A stretch of DNA of 64,000 nucleotides from contig OZ024936.1 of the NCBI GenBank assembly GCA_964017235.1, positions 60,935,028 through 60,999,027 of the forward strand. Reading direction: 5' to 3'. Under the pieces are notes generated by a model. The model did not search any database. It had not been told where the DNA came from and was given only the letters and a program-made list of their open reading frames with translations. Source of the DNA: Sabellastarte sp. h YS-2021. Lineage: Eukaryota; Annelida; Polychaeta; Sabellida; Sabellidae. Every line of letters starts with the position of its first letter. The first letter of the stretch is position 1. This document shows positions 36,749-48,668 of this stretch, piece by piece. Made by a program: the position numbers and the translations under genes.

Positions 36749-37310
36749 ACAATATTACACTTGTTGCCATTAGCTGGAACAGAACCCACAACCATAGGAG
36801 TGAGAGCCTACTGATTATATATGATACTTGTTAACCATTCTGCAACTTACGTTCTTAACTAACTAAAAATGGGAAAACTAAAAACTGCCCACAGAGTGCA
36901 GACCTCCACTAAGACACATATGGTGAAAATATTGGGATATATTTGTACCTAGAACATGATCCGGATCTTTTGCCAAATTAAAATGTAATCCCTTCTGCAT
37001 TTGGCCACGTCTTGTCCATATAAAGAATATAATAAACCTTCATTCACTATGTATGGTGTAATGTCAACCAAAATGCCAAAATCATTGAAAATACATTGAA
37101 ATTGGGACCTTTGATAACTTAAGACTTTTTTATCCAAAATATGAACTGGATCTTTCCTAAAATGTGATCACTGCTGCCGTTGTTGAGGCTCTATCGAGAT
37201 AATAATTTTGTGAGAGATCCATTTATTACTTCTGGAGTTATTCTGAACACAGATAAACAAACAGACAGATAAGCAAGCATACCAAAAACATAACCTCCTG
37301 GTTGAGGTAC
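36749..37310 (+). repeat. Second, diverged copy of the 36.1-kb repeat
   Basis: AGAGTGCAGACCTCC at 36892, GATCCGGATC at 36960, and the ending AAACAAACAGACAGATAAGCA with AACATAACCTCCTGGTTGAGG at 37255-37310 match the family. A tRNA-like box B on the minus strand (GGGTTCTGTTCC, near 36785) lies between the two copies. Confidence 0.55.
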
Positions 37311-38457
37311 CTATCATACCAGTTATGCTCTTAAGTCTCATGGGGCCAAACATTTAAATTTACCTGAAAATAATAAACCTGAAATGAAACTCATGACACT
37401 CTTGTATTGGTAGTATACACTTTAGAATTAACATTAAGATTTAATTTGTGACAATTTAAATCACACCCGTTACCTTCATTTATTTATGGGACTCCTTGTT
37501 TTTGCACCAGAAATACATTGGAACCACACCAGTTTTACCTTTCTAAAAAAGATGATTATTTTTTTTATTATTTGATTTTTTTTACACAGGAGGGAGGGGG
37601 TTATAAACTGCGGCAGTTGTGCTATTCTTTTAGCTGTCATTGTAAAGTATGGGAAGAACAAACATCCCTTCATTCAATCACCCTTGTAGAAATTATACAG
37701 GCTCCTTGTAAGCTAACAGAAGCTGTATCAAGTAATACTAAGACTCTAGCCTGTACATGGCTCAGTGGTAGATTGTGCCTCTTTTGTGTTAGTAATAACA
37801 TGATGTGTTTGTAGCTCTCCGGTGATTGCAGAGCAATCTAATGTGAGAGAATAGTGTGTCCAGGTTGTAATGAAATTTACACCAGCCCCAAAGAGATGAG
37901 AAATGAGAGAAATATGTATTAGCTTGGATTGTGCTTTAGTTATGTTGAAACTTGCATTAACTAAGGAGCAGTAACAAATTGCAAAAAATATTTCAAAACC
38001 CATTTGTTTAGGCAAATATTTTACTTCACTGTTATGACTAGTCCACGCTTCACTGAAATAAATAGTAAAATATGCGGCTTGCCCACAACTGTTGTAGTTT
38101 TCTTACTTTGATGTTGTCTCTGTGGTGGATCATTACAAATTCAAAGTAGGATATATATATTATAATAAGTATTATATGCAATATGAATTACTTTTTAACT
38201 ATGTTTGGGAATCCCTTTTTGCTGAGCTACTGAGCAGTCAATTAATACGACCTTAGTCTTTAGATTACAGAACACAATCAATCAATCAATGAAATACTCA
38301 ATTCATCAACCAATCAGTTAATCAAACCAGTCAATCTATCCATTTAATCAGCCGATAGTCAATCAGTTAGTCAATCAACAAACCAACTAACCAAATAGGC
38401 CACCAGGAAACAAAGTCAGGTGCAAGGCTAGCTCTCCAACCCTTCAATCTCTCCAAC
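37311..38457. other. Noncoding DNA with a degenerate (CAAT)n run
   Basis: 38274-38390 is built from CAAT, CAGT and CAAC tetramer-like words. No gene. TGGCTCAGTGGTAGA at 37759 resembles a tRNA box A but has no box B. Confidence 0.5.
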
Positions 38458-38616
38458 TCAGACCTGGACGGTGGGTGGCTGGCTGCAGGTCACGTGTTGC
38501 CGCTCCAGTCTATTAGCTGTGGAGGGCGGGTGACAGGAGCCAGGGTGGAGGAGGGCAGAGGGTGGGGGAGTCTGCACTACACACGTCTGGATGTATGGCT
38601 GAACCAACGGTGGGTC
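38458..38616 (-). CDS. Possible terminal coding exon of an unknown gene
   Basis: A sharply GC-rich patch in AT-rich DNA. On the minus strand it reads as an open frame of about 52 codons ending in TGA (38458-38460): proline-rich, with KDPPLVQPYIQTCVVQTPPP early and QHVTCSQPPTVQV at the end. Candidate acceptors are CACAAG|GACCC (exon start 38616) and CCACAAG|TGTGC (38626). The end VQV would suit a class II PDZ ligand. No upstream exon was found in the window and I do not recognise the protein. The opposite strand is also open for part of this patch, so the call is weak. Confidence 0.28.
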   Translation of the reverse strand, partial: DPPLVQPYIQTCVVQTPPPSALLHPGSCHPPSTANRLERQHVTCSQPPTVQV

Positions 38617-38626
38617 CTTGTGCACA

Positions 38627-40995
38627 CTTGTGGAACACAAAATATAGTTACACACAGAAAAAAATTCAAATTTTGTCAAATACTGCCTGGCTTTGTAATT
38701 TGGCACACATCCCAAACTGGAAAAAAAAATTAGTAATAAATCCAAATCCCAGCCAATTAGGATTTCTGGTATAAAAAGATGTATGTTGCTTGATCATGTG
38801 CCAATTTTGAATGTGTATTTGAAGAGAGAAAATGGGATGTTACCCATAACAACTATCTCAGACCAGTTGGTTGATTTTAGATGAAGTATTCGTGCTCAAG
38901 TTGTGATAATTTACTATATCAAACATAGGTGCTTTCAGATTGATGTATTTATTACTTTGGTTTGCATTTTTGTACCTAGATAAACAAATTTATCTTTTAC
39001 TACTATATGGTGGATTGCAAACTGATCAGTAAAGCTGTAATAAACATATTGTTCATTACAAATTTAAACATGTAACTGTAATAGTTTAATTAACGCTAAA
39101 TAACAATTAACCTGATGGGAATTTCATCTGTTTGGCATGTTTTTTCAGGGATTCGTGTAACACCACTAATTATAGCCCTTTCTGTGTTAGACACCGGTGC
39201 CGATACAATGATAAAACAGTGTCAGGGTCCGAGTCTCACCTTGGGACAATGTAGAAAATTAGACAGTTGACTTACCTGGGACAAAGGAAGGAATCGGGAG
39301 TACCTAAAACTCTGTATCGATTTACTCCACCATTAAAGCCCGAGCTCAAACGAGCTTAAACTATTGCATTTCTCTTGCAATGTGATTCTGGAGTAGACTC
39401 ATTAACATACACGTAGCAAGTGCCTCAAACTTTGCACTATCTCAAACAGGCACAACCCGTGTGCACAGAGGGGTTTATTTTGGACTTTGATGCTGACGAT
39501 TTTAAGTACCAAATAATTCTTAGGTAAGTGGTATAAAGTAATAAAATGTCTTCAGGATTTGTGATCTGCATTGGCTTTGTCAACTGGTGATGGGATGTAG
39601 GATGGTATACATTATACCTCAACAGGCAGGGACAAAATGTGATTCATCAACAGGATAACGTGATAATTCAAGAAGAGTTTCATCCAGGAACTAGAACTAT
39701 TCTACCATTCAGATTGATCTCTGTAACCCAGTAGTTTGGGTGTTACTCTTCAGAAGGTCTGGGTTTCCATTATGGGATACGTTGTGAATATTATATTCCT
39801 AGACACACTGGACATGGCAGTTTTACAAGTGTAAGAGGGAAGAGGGAAGCTTGCAATGGACAGGCAGCAAGTTCAGGGTAAGGACAAACCAGAGATAAAC
39901 CCCTACCACATAGGTTGCTAAGTCAAAAGAATGACGTTATTGTAAACTATCTTTTAAAACATAGGTTTTTATATTTGTTTATAACAACATCAAGAAATGT
40001 CAAAGAGTTGAATCCATGCTGCCGCAATTCAGTTTTGAAAGCCCTATTTTGCTCTTCATTAGTACATATACAGTAACACTTTTTAGCAGCAAAAACGTAC
40101 TTCTTACTGAAAATTTAAAAAATAATTCTCATTGAAAGTTTCAATGCATACATGGCTTTTGACTAATCAAAGGCAGGTGCGATGGACAAATATAAAGCTA
40201 TAATGACAACACATCTTCAAAATATCTTTGTGTGTGAGGTTTGCTGTATTCAAATTTCAATGGCACATGACCAGCATTCGTCCATACAGGATTTCTAAAC
40301 GTGGCAACTGTGATAGAGTTGTTACTGCAACAACAGCACCAGTGGACATAGAGACTTGACCTTTGACTGAGCACGTGATTGGAGGACGTCAGTGATCACG
40401 TGTTCTACACGTGGTGGACACTTGTGAGTAGTAAAACTAAAATAGAATGCAGGGAAAGCCAAATAAATGAGGATCTGTAATGTTCTTGAAGGTTGCAATT
40501 CTCTGTGAATTTTCTAATAGTTATTGCTTCAAAACTTAATAATTACTGCAAACTTTTCCCATTTTAAGATGCACTGACCAACTTAGGAACCTAAAATGAG
40601 CTATTGCCAATCTAAATATTGGCAAAATATTAAGTTTAGTTCCAACACCCTCACTAATTTGCATATCGTCTGATATTATTTTAAACACATTCATTTTAAT
40701 GCTTCATTTTCTTGCTGCATGGTCACATTAAATATGGGGAGTGTGTGAGATATAATGTCATATAGTTTGACATCACCATCAAGCGGGTCACACAAAAGAA
40801 ACTCTCACAGAAATCCAGATGAATTGTGGGTATCAACAACGATCTGATTGGAACTACTTTCAGAAATAAATGCGTACATAACACTGGAACTTAGGCAAGA
40901 CTGTTTTAAAGATATTTTCCTTTGGAAATGATTTCTCGAAAGATAATATTGTGTCATTGTAAAAGCTTGTAAAAAATTTATAAATATTTGGCTAT
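38627..40995. other. Noncoding DNA with a triple E-box
   Basis: CACGTG occurs at 40372-40377, 40397-40402 and 40408-40413. A short frame at 39145-39270 contains LDTGADT, like a retropepsin site, but is only about 30 codons long. No supported gene. Confidence 0.45.
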
Positions 40996-40998
40996 CAG

Positions 40999-42195
40999 GG
41001 CTGGGATTCACAAAAGGTCTTAAATCTTTGACAGCATTTTAGCTAAGACCAGTCTTAAGTTTAAGACTTTTGTCTTAGCTGAGATTTTATCTTAAGTTGG
41101 GATTCCCAAAAAGTGCTTAGCAAAATCTAAACTCATTCCCCTGGGGCACAAGACCAAAATAAGACCAGCAAGTTTGGGATAAATATAATTTTAATTCTAC
41201 TAAAAGTCATTGTAAAATACACATTTACATCTAGAATTAATCATACAAGAGCATTCAGTGTAAAATACTTGAGCACACACAGGCCATACGCGAGGCATGG
41301 AGCTAATACTTAAATGGCCTAAGGACCATGATATTGTGTCTCTATTCAAAGTTCCTAAAAACAGCCAGGGGATCTGTGGCCACTGCAGGCTGGGGAAGGT
41401 CCTCCAGGTGTATCTGAAACTACAAGACTGATTACATTTCCATTGAACAAGGGTGGGCCAACACTGTGTTGGGAAAATAAATTTAACTTTCTAGGTGCTA
41501 CCCCTTCCAAGTCCTGAATGCAAATGGAAGAGTGAAGCAAAGGTTATAGCCTCGAATTGGAAATAACCAATGAAATCACAGATTACAAAAGGTATGGTCT
41601 GGATGCTAAACAACAGAAATCAAATTTTAAGGTCCCTCACAGGAATGAACCTGCATGCACCGAGGTGCCTGCAAGAAATTTGGAATACAAGTTAACAAAT
41701 TTTAATAAAACAAAAATATTTTTCACCAATAAATACACCAAACATGCTCTTCAAAATTATAAAACAGATTTGTTACTTTTTTTCGTAAAATTATGTAAAA
41801 TTTGTAGTCCTTGTGTTTTATTGTAAGTCAGCCATTTGTATGACAATATTTTTACCACAAGAAGGTAAAATGTGGAAATTTATAGGTAATTAAATGATGA
41901 AAATTTCTATTACAATCCACTGAAATTACATTTATAGGAAGTAAAGATCCCCATAGTATATTTTTTGCTGACATAACAAAGGGTAAAATGTAAATACATG
42001 TAATGGAATATTTTAAAAATGACTTAAGTCTGGCCTACCGTGGTCTTAAACTTAAGACAAAACTTAAGACAAAATTTTGTCTTAGACCTTTTGTGAATCC
42101 TGTTTTGTCTAAGCATAAATTGTATCTTAACTTTATGAAAAAGTTTTTAACATTTAGGACTTATCTTAGATTTAAGAGAAATGTGAATCCCGCCC
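40999..42195. mobile_element. Harbinger-like non-autonomous DNA transposon, about 1.2 kb
   Basis: Left end GGCTGGGATTCACAAAAGG and right end (reverse complement) GGGCGGGATTCACATTT form inverted termini. The end regions also carry inverted, partly internal copies of GGATTCACAAAAGGTCT and CTTAAGTTTAAGAC. Both ends abut CAG (40996-40998 and 42196-42198), a 3-bp duplication of the CWG type known for PIF/Harbinger. GG-starting ends also fit. Neither strand gives a transposase domain that I recognise, so it is non-autonomous or decayed. Confidence 0.6.
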
Positions 42196-42198
42196 CAG

Positions 42199-43052
42199 GA
42201 CCGGTTTAGTACACACCTCCAGACACAAGTTGGAAAGACGTAAACTATTTTACTATCTAGCCATTTCATAATTCATTTGTCTATCTTAGGATACAATATT
42301 ATATACAATAATCTCATTGCATAATATGCATTAAAGTCTTTGTGGCAAATGCTCTTCTGAAAACCTTCGTCACAGATACCAGTGAAAACTGTCAAAATAT
42401 GATCTATTCTTTTGTATTTGTTTTTAGAAACTAGATAATGTGGGTTGTACTTGTGCAATTGGGAGACAGCAAAGACCACTTAGAGTGCTACAGGAAATGA
42501 GATATTAGACCGAAAATAAATATACAAAAAAAGAACAAAAAAATAACTACACATATACACAATGCCAAGGAATGGACTCAGGCCCACGGCCACACAAAGT
42601 GAGTGTCACTTGATCATTTGCTATCCTTGATAACTACTGGACTGAAGAGGTTCCTGTTATGTGTGGAACAGTCCTATTCAAATAATGCACCAAACTACAA
42701 ACCACGCAATGCAGACTGTTCCCTATCCAAAGGTGTTGTCATTCTCAAAAGCTCTCAATTATCGCCCGAGGCAATGGCAAATGTGTTTTGACCACAACAT
42801 GATGTCACTTGTCTTATCCATCTTATTGCATTAAAAGAAACAGTTGCTTCGCCTTTTCATGAAGGCTTCAAACACTTTTTGGGGCATCTGTTTGTTTGAA
42901 ACTGAAAATTTGGGTTTGTTCGAGTCTTTTTAGCAATGAGTCTATATATTATATACACTGGTAAAAAGGATACTTAGTATTCACAAATTAAAAGACAAAT
43001 TAGAATAAGAAGACAAGTATAATGACAACTTTTGGAAACTGATTCATGAAAA
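42199..43052. other. Noncoding DNA
   Basis: No gene or element recognised between the Harbinger-like element and the LINE fragment. Confidence 0.45.
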
Positions 43053-43368
43053 TTAAATATAACCAAAGTTTTCTGGAGTGTTAGACCTAGCATCCGTACA
43101 GCTTTCAAAACTGCCCCCACCCCTGAGGTACAGGTACGTTTTGAGCTTTTTCCTGAAGGAAGCAATAGATGGTGCACTGCGTACATTATTAGGAAGGTCA
43201 TTCCAAATTTTAGGAGCATCAAAATCAAAAGTATGACCAAAGTGTTTGACCTACAAGAACAGTGAGGAATTGAAAGGAGGACTATGCCTGGTACTGTAGG
43301 CACAAATGCTCAGAGACAGGTGGTCCAAAATAACTAGGAGAACCACCGTATAAAACTAATATAAACTT
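43053..43368 (-). pseudogene. LINE ORF2 C-terminal part, 3' half of an interrupted LINE
   Basis: The minus strand encodes GGSPSYFGPPVSEHLC, then YSTRHS, then FGHTFDFDAPKIWNDLPNNV and PSIASFRKKLKTYLYL, ending at a stop at 43053-43055. A stop codon and a small shift occur before the VKHFGH part. Its upstream half lies at 50794-51190 on the same strand, and the two are separated by the retrotransposon at 43369-50793. CR1/L2-like; clade not resolved. Confidence 0.85.
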
Positions 43369-43579
43369 TGTTTCTGTGCATGTGGGTGCACAGGGGCTCA
43401 GTCCTGGGAACAACCTTAACAATTTATTTCGATATTTAGTACTATTTTCATATGTAGTTTTTGAACCCCTAGATAGACAGAAGGACAGATGGTGAATTGC
43501 TCAGCCACATGGCCTGTTTCTTTTACCGTGTACTTGTCATTATTATTTTATATGTCAAGCAGTTTGCATCAACAAATTT
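43369..43579 (+). repeat. Split direct repeat A1
   Basis: Left terminus of the retrotransposon, starting TGTTTCTGTGCATG. 211 bp, identical to A2 except C43527 versus T48827. It contains the hairpin CTGTGCA-TGTGGG-TGCACAG. The gag open frame begins inside it, but the better start ATG lies downstream at 43615. Confidence 0.95.
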
Positions 43580-43614
43580 TTAGTCTACTTTTTAGTTTTT
43601 TACATTTTGATGCA

Positions 43615-44824
43615 ATGGAGGAAAGAAAATACAATCTGAGGTCGGGAAGAAGCCAGGAACATGTTATTCTGATTCAACTTCAGATGGCGTCCGATGCTGA
43701 CTTCATTTCACAGTCCTTGGGTTCAAGCCACCCCACGCCCGGGCAAGTATTTTTATCTAATCAGTCACAGAGCACTAGTGAGTCCGAGTTAAATATTAGT
43801 GGGTTAATGGAAGATTCAGATTTTAATTCCTCCCGTTCGGACAGGGATGTTCATTTTAAACGTGAAAAATCTCAAAAATCTACAGGTTGTAGCCGTTTGT
43901 CTGGGCAATCGGATCCGAATTCTGATACCGTTTCGCAAAATGACATAAACAAAAAAATTCTTGCACAGTTACAGTCATTAGGTGATAGGTTGGATTGTTT
44001 AGAAAAGAAACCTGTTAAGAAAACATCGGATAAAAGCAAAGTTAAGAGTTCTAAGAAAACTAGTACGGTTTCCGTGGCTGGCAGCGGTTCGGTACGGACT
44101 GACACAGTTAGGGACGCTACTGCTTCAGGTTGTATGTTTCCTTCCCCTTCTGCCTTGCGGCAAGATGCAAAAATACAGCAGGAGGTGCAGCTTAGGCTGC
44201 GAGAATTGGCAGATAATGCAGGGAAAGGTAATGAAAAAATAAAATCTCAGAGGCGGGGGCTCAGTGGATGTTTATGTGGGCAGGAGAATTAAATGGCTGC
44301 ATGAATTTGTCTTGGCAGGCAATGCAAAAGATAGGGTGTCTTATAATCAGCTTACCCCTATACAGTGGATGGCTGGCTTTTGTAGGTCCATGAGGGAGGA
44401 AGAAAATTCTAAATGTCGTGAATTTATGTTAGATTATCTTGTAAACTTATTAGAGGATGCTACTGACTTCTCATGGGCAGCTGCAAAGGCTAGTCATGCG
44501 GTTTTACTGTGTAGAATGGAGCAGGGGGAAATCAAAGATTGGACAGAGGTTGAAAAGATTGATAGGATTAGGCGGGCTCATGCCCAGAGGCATGTCGGAT
44601 CAGGTATGGGTTCGAATCCAAAAGGCCAAGATAGGTCACAGGCTGGTCCTGCCAAGTTTACACCATGCATATATTTTAATAAAAATGCATGTTCACAAAA
44701 CAGAACTCATGAGACCAAAGGGGTTCTGTACAGACATATTTGTTCTGCATGTTGGGCAGCGGATAACAAGGCTTATGGTCATTCACAGGCAGATTGTAGA
44801 AGAACTAGGTCAAAAAGCGAATAA
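43615..44824 (+). pseudogene. gag: Gag-like protein gene, one frameshift
   Basis: Probable nucleocapsid-type protein of the retrotransposon. It starts MEERKYNLRSGRS. The first part is Ser-rich, then has a short coiled coil (ILAQLQSLGDRLDCLEKK) and a Lys-rich stretch. After the frame change comes the conserved DIRS/Ngaro gag segment (RIKWLHEFVLAG, LTPIQWMAGFCR). It ends with a Cys/His motif (CIYFNKNACSQNRTHE, HICSACWA, GHSQADCRR) like the zinc-binding tail of these Gags. Reading changes from frame 1 to frame 2 at the G5 run around 44255, so one G is extra relative to a continuous frame. It could be a true mutation or a sequence error. The next gene starts 8 bases after the TAA. Confidence 0.8.
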
Positions 44825-44832
44825 GTCGGGGC

Positions 44833-47192
44833 ATGACCTTGGGTAGTAAAGGTTATGTCCAAAAATCTAGATATTTCTTCAATTCTCAGTTCAAAAATGG
44901 TCAACCTGATCCCCTGTTCCATCTTTCCAAGACTGACGCCAAACGTCATTTTCTTCAAGGCATGTCATTTGCTAATAAGGTTGATGGTCGGTCATATGCC
45001 CATGTGCTTAGTGGTGGCACTGCTTGGGAAGGTGGTCAGGATGTGGGTTCGAAACGTGTCACTTCAAATTATTTGGAAAAGATCACTAAAAAGTGTTCGG
45101 GTATTGTTTCCACCAACTCGTCTGTCGCAAAGTGTTCGGGTATTGTTTCCACCAACTCGTCTGTCGCATCACCTTCTTTATCAAACCCTCATAGTTTGAG
45201 AAATTGTGACAATAAGGTTTCTAAGAGTGTTAAACACAGTGTGGTTCCAAGTGCAAACATAAAACTACAAAATAGGTTTCATGTGTTGTCATCAGTGGAT
45301 CCTGGCCCACTTGAATTTGAAGATAACATTATCTTAGATACCTCAACTGTAGGCAACAATCATTTACCTAAGCCAGATATTGCCAAGAGTAGATATTTTG
45401 GTCATAGTGGCACCAATGATGGAAATCAGACAATGGCTAAGGAAAGTATTGCTCACAAGAAATGTTGTGAACAGATTGGTACCAAGTTTGGTTGTATTCC
45501 GGTGGGGGAAATTAATGTCTTCAATGGTATTTCCACACATTGGAAGGATATTCCAAATATTTTTCAAGCTCACAAGTTAATTAGAAGTAGTGGTCGCCCA
45601 AATTTTCTTGGATTGCGCATACCTGTTGACACTAGCTTGAAAGTTGACACTTGGAGACATTATCTTTTTAATTATTTTGACCAACAGCTTCCAGACCTTA
45701 TAGAGTTTGGTTTTCCTTTGGATTTTGATAGAACCACCACTTTAGGTGTCACAGAAGACAATCACCCTTCTGCTAATAAATTCATCAAAGACATAGATGC
45801 ATATATTTCGGAAGAATTGTCACATAGGGCTATGATGGGTCCTTTTGATGCACCCCCATTTCCTTTACATATTTCGCCTTTTCTGACTCGAGATAAACCA
45901 GGTTCTGATACTAGAAGGACAATAATAGATCTTAGTTGGCCTAAACTTTATTCTGTTAATGATGGAGTTCTTAATAATGAATATTTGGGTACTGAATTTC
46001 AACTACATTATCCCTCAATTGATGATTTTGTCAAAAGAGTTGTTCAATTAGGCCCTGCTTGTAAACTTTTCAAGATAGATATCAGTCGGGCTTTCAGGCA
46101 CCTCAGGATCGATCCTGGGGATATTGACCTCTTAGGGTTGAAGCATAAAGGTCAGTTTTTTGTGGAATTGTCTTTGCCTTTTGGATTTCGCTTGGGTTCA
46201 ATTTTTTTCGGAAAATCAGCGATTCCATAAGGTATATTATGAAGAATAAAAGTTATCCTCATCTATTAAATTATATAGATGATCTTTGCTACTGTGACTT
46301 GCCTTCTAAGATAGACAGTGCATTTCAGTGTCTGTTAGAATTGTTGCAAGACCTTGGTTTGGATATTAGTAGTAAGAAACTTACTCCCCCTTCTACCAAG
46401 GTTGTATGTTTGGGTATACTATTTGATAAAGAAGCAAAAACAATTTCCATTCCACAAGATAAACTACAAATTATCATGGATACTTGTAGCTCTTGGATTG
46501 GGCGTACTTCCTGCAGCAAAACTGAGTTGCAGTCTTTGTTAGGTTCCCTACTATATATATCCAAGTGTGTACGTCCTGCTAGGTATTTCCTCAACAGAAT
46601 GTTACAACTATTGCGAAATAATATTCATAGTCGTCATATTTTCGTTACTGATGAATTTCGTAAGGATCTGAATTGGTTCTGTGTTTTTCTTAAATCTTAT
46701 AATGGGGTTACCATGTATGACCTTACACCTGTTCATAAACGTGTATATCTGGATGCTTCTCTCACTGGTTTTGGTGGTACCTTTGATAGCTTCGTTTACA
46801 CTTTACCATTGCCCCTTGCTTATCACACTTATAATATTGCATATTTAGAAATCTTAAATGTTGTAGTGGCATTCAAAGTCTGGGGTTACCTGTGGGCCAA
46901 TCACAGAATTCAGATTCATTGTGATAATATGGCGGTTGTCGAGGTGTTGCAGCATGGTTATGCACGAGACATGGGCCTGGCAACATGTGCCAGAAATATC
47001 TGGTTCCTTATGGCACAATTTAATATATCTGCAGATTTTGTTCATATTCCAGGTCATGAAAATCATGCTGCGGATTTACTTTCTAGGTGGAACTCTACCC
47101 CGCAAGATTATGAAAAATTGTTAACTTTGGTGCCCAAACCACTTTGGTTGACTGTTCATCCAGATTTGTTGTTGTTAAATCATGATATTTAG
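44833..47192 (+). pseudogene. pol: Reverse transcriptase-RNase H gene, one frameshift
   Basis: DIRS-type RT followed by RNase H; it copies the element RNA. It starts MTLGSKGY. The first 200 residues are variable and include a 13-residue tandem duplication. The RT core has DTRRTIIDLSWPK, SVNDGV, motif A FKIDISRAFRHLRIDPGD (catalytic Asp at 46078) and LPFGFRLGS. The frame then breaks at a T7 run (46202-46208), where one T is missing. In the next frame it continues with motif C YIDD (46272-46283). RNase H follows with VYLDASLTGFGG, YLEILN, HCDNMAVV and HIPGHENHAADLLSRW, so all four acidic positions are present. Stop at 47190-47192. Confidence 0.9.
45091..45168 (+). repeat. 39-bp perfect tandem duplication in pol
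   Basis: 45091-45129 and 45130-45168 are identical, adding a second copy of KCSGIVSTNSSVA without breaking the frame. It lies in the variable region before the RT domain, so it may be tolerated. Confidence 0.95.
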
Positions 47193-47194
47193 CA

Positions 47195-48191
47195 TTTTCC
47201 ATTGTGTTTTCAGATTTTCAGGGTCCTGGCCAGGCACTAGCTTCAGCTGCCAATCTTCGGCTGTGGCAGGCATTCAGGCCTTCAACTATGACCTCTTATA
47301 TGCGTATGTTTAAAGATTTTTTGGCTTTCCTGTAACTTGTTACAGTTTCTGTGCAGAAAGTATCTGTAAGTACTGTACTTTCTTTTATGGAGTACTTAGT
47401 CCAGGCTGGTTGTTCAGCATCCAATGTTACAAACTATGTCACAGCTTTGAGATCTATGTGTATCATATTTGGTTGTGACACAGTATCATTCAGGGATAAC
47501 AGGATCCAGCTTTTCATTAAAGCCATTACCATTAACAGACCTTTAGATCCCATATTGTACTTGCCTATTGATGAATTCCTACTTTCCAGGATTATTACCA
47601 CTTGTGAAAAATTACCTTATCCAGTGCTTTTTAAAGCTCTGTATTCATTGTGTTTCTTCTCATTTCTTAGGTTATCCAACATTTTGCCACATTCTGCAGC
47701 TTGTTTTGACAGTGGTAGGCATCTTTGTAGAGCAGACATTGTTTTTTCAGATAAGGGTGCAGTCATCATTGTTAAATGGTCGAAAACATTGCAAAATAGA
47801 AGGAACATTGCCACCATTAATATTCCATGTCTAAATTCCTCTCAATTATGTCCTGTTTCTGCTTTGACAGCTATGCTGGCCCTAGTGGTGTCCGAAAAAA
47901 AATGATCCTTTGTTCCTGTATAACAAACTGGGCAAATCAACCATTCTCACTGATTCTGTGGCCAGAAAACACTTGAAAGATGTATTTAGGGCTTTACAAT
48001 TGGCCAGGGGCTTGACTTTTCATGACTTCAGGCGTGGTGGGGCCACTTGGGCGTTCAATCATGGGGCCTCCATACAAGATATTCAGCAGCAAGGTACTTG
48101 GTCCTCCCAGTGCATCTAGAGATATATTCGCTCCCCTCCTTTGGCCACTTCTGCAGTGTCGCGCTTGTTTTCTTCACATCTCTCTACATAG
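47195..48191 (+). pseudogene. Tyrosine recombinase gene with two stops and one frameshift
   Basis: Site-specific recombinase that would integrate the circular DNA form. The frame is open from after 47181: GPGQALASAANLRLWQAF, then a TAA at 47333, then VSVSTVLSFMEYLVQAG. The first catalytic Arg is in SFLRLSNILP (codon 47669) and a Lys candidate in VKWSKTLQ. An A8 run (47894-47901... ) carries one extra A and shifts the frame. The C-terminal part then has HDFRRGGATWAF (H 48021, R 48030) and QQGTWSS (W 48099). A TAG at 48117 precedes RYIRSPP, whose Tyr (48123) lies eight residues after the Trp and is the likely nucleophile. The reading would end at 48189-48191, 25 bp before B1. As written the gene cannot make an active enzyme. 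The true start is unclear. Confidence 0.85.
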
Positions 48192-48216
48192 CTACATTTC
48201 TACTGGGGTTTGGGGC

Positions 48217-48668
48217 TAGCTTATTGCAGTTCATTTTACTCACTCTGGGTTTATATTCACACCTGCTAGTAGTGTTTGACCTATGACCTTTTCATTAATC
48301 AGGGTTAAATTGCTTGGGTCACATGTGTGATACTATTATTAGCCTTAGCAGGCAGTATTTTTATTGTGGCCCTCTGTGCCGGGCTGCTGTCAGTCATGTG
48401 TTGTCGCATATATTTCATCTATATTGTTTTAATCAATGTTTTATCATTGCTTAATACCTACTGTTGTGTATGTAACAGTCAGTAATTTTATTATGGCCTT
48501 CCGCCTAACTTCACTTTAACAGAATATCATGCATTATAGTATGGTGTAATGTCTTGTATTTACAAACATATGTTAGTCCAATTGATTATGTAATGGAATG
48601 TTTAAATAATATTATAAATAATAATAAAATTTTAAATCCCATTGCTTCTTTGTTGTTCAGCGGGACTG
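48217..48668 (+). repeat. Split direct repeat B1
   Basis: 452 bp, starting TAGCTTATTGCAG and ending CAGCGGGACTG, identical to B2 except A48611 versus G50736. Directly abuts A2. Confidence 0.95.

Noticed and set aside
37759..37795. tRNA gene or SINE head (TGGCTCAGTGGTAGA)
   Set aside because: Box A-like only. No box B at the right distance and no cloverleaf.
39145..39270. Retropepsin-like LDTGADT motif after a TTTTTTCAG
   Set aside because: Only about 30 codons are open and no neighbouring gag or RT sequence is present. A four-to-five residue motif is too little.
40250..40370. Possible minus-strand exon (33 open codons after TTGTTGCAG)
   Set aside because: No donor, ends in a stop, and no recognisable protein; likely chance.
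44457..44846. Overlapping frames inside gag, pol and the recombinase as extra genes
   Set aside because: They are shadows of the recognised retrotransposon frames with no domain of their own.
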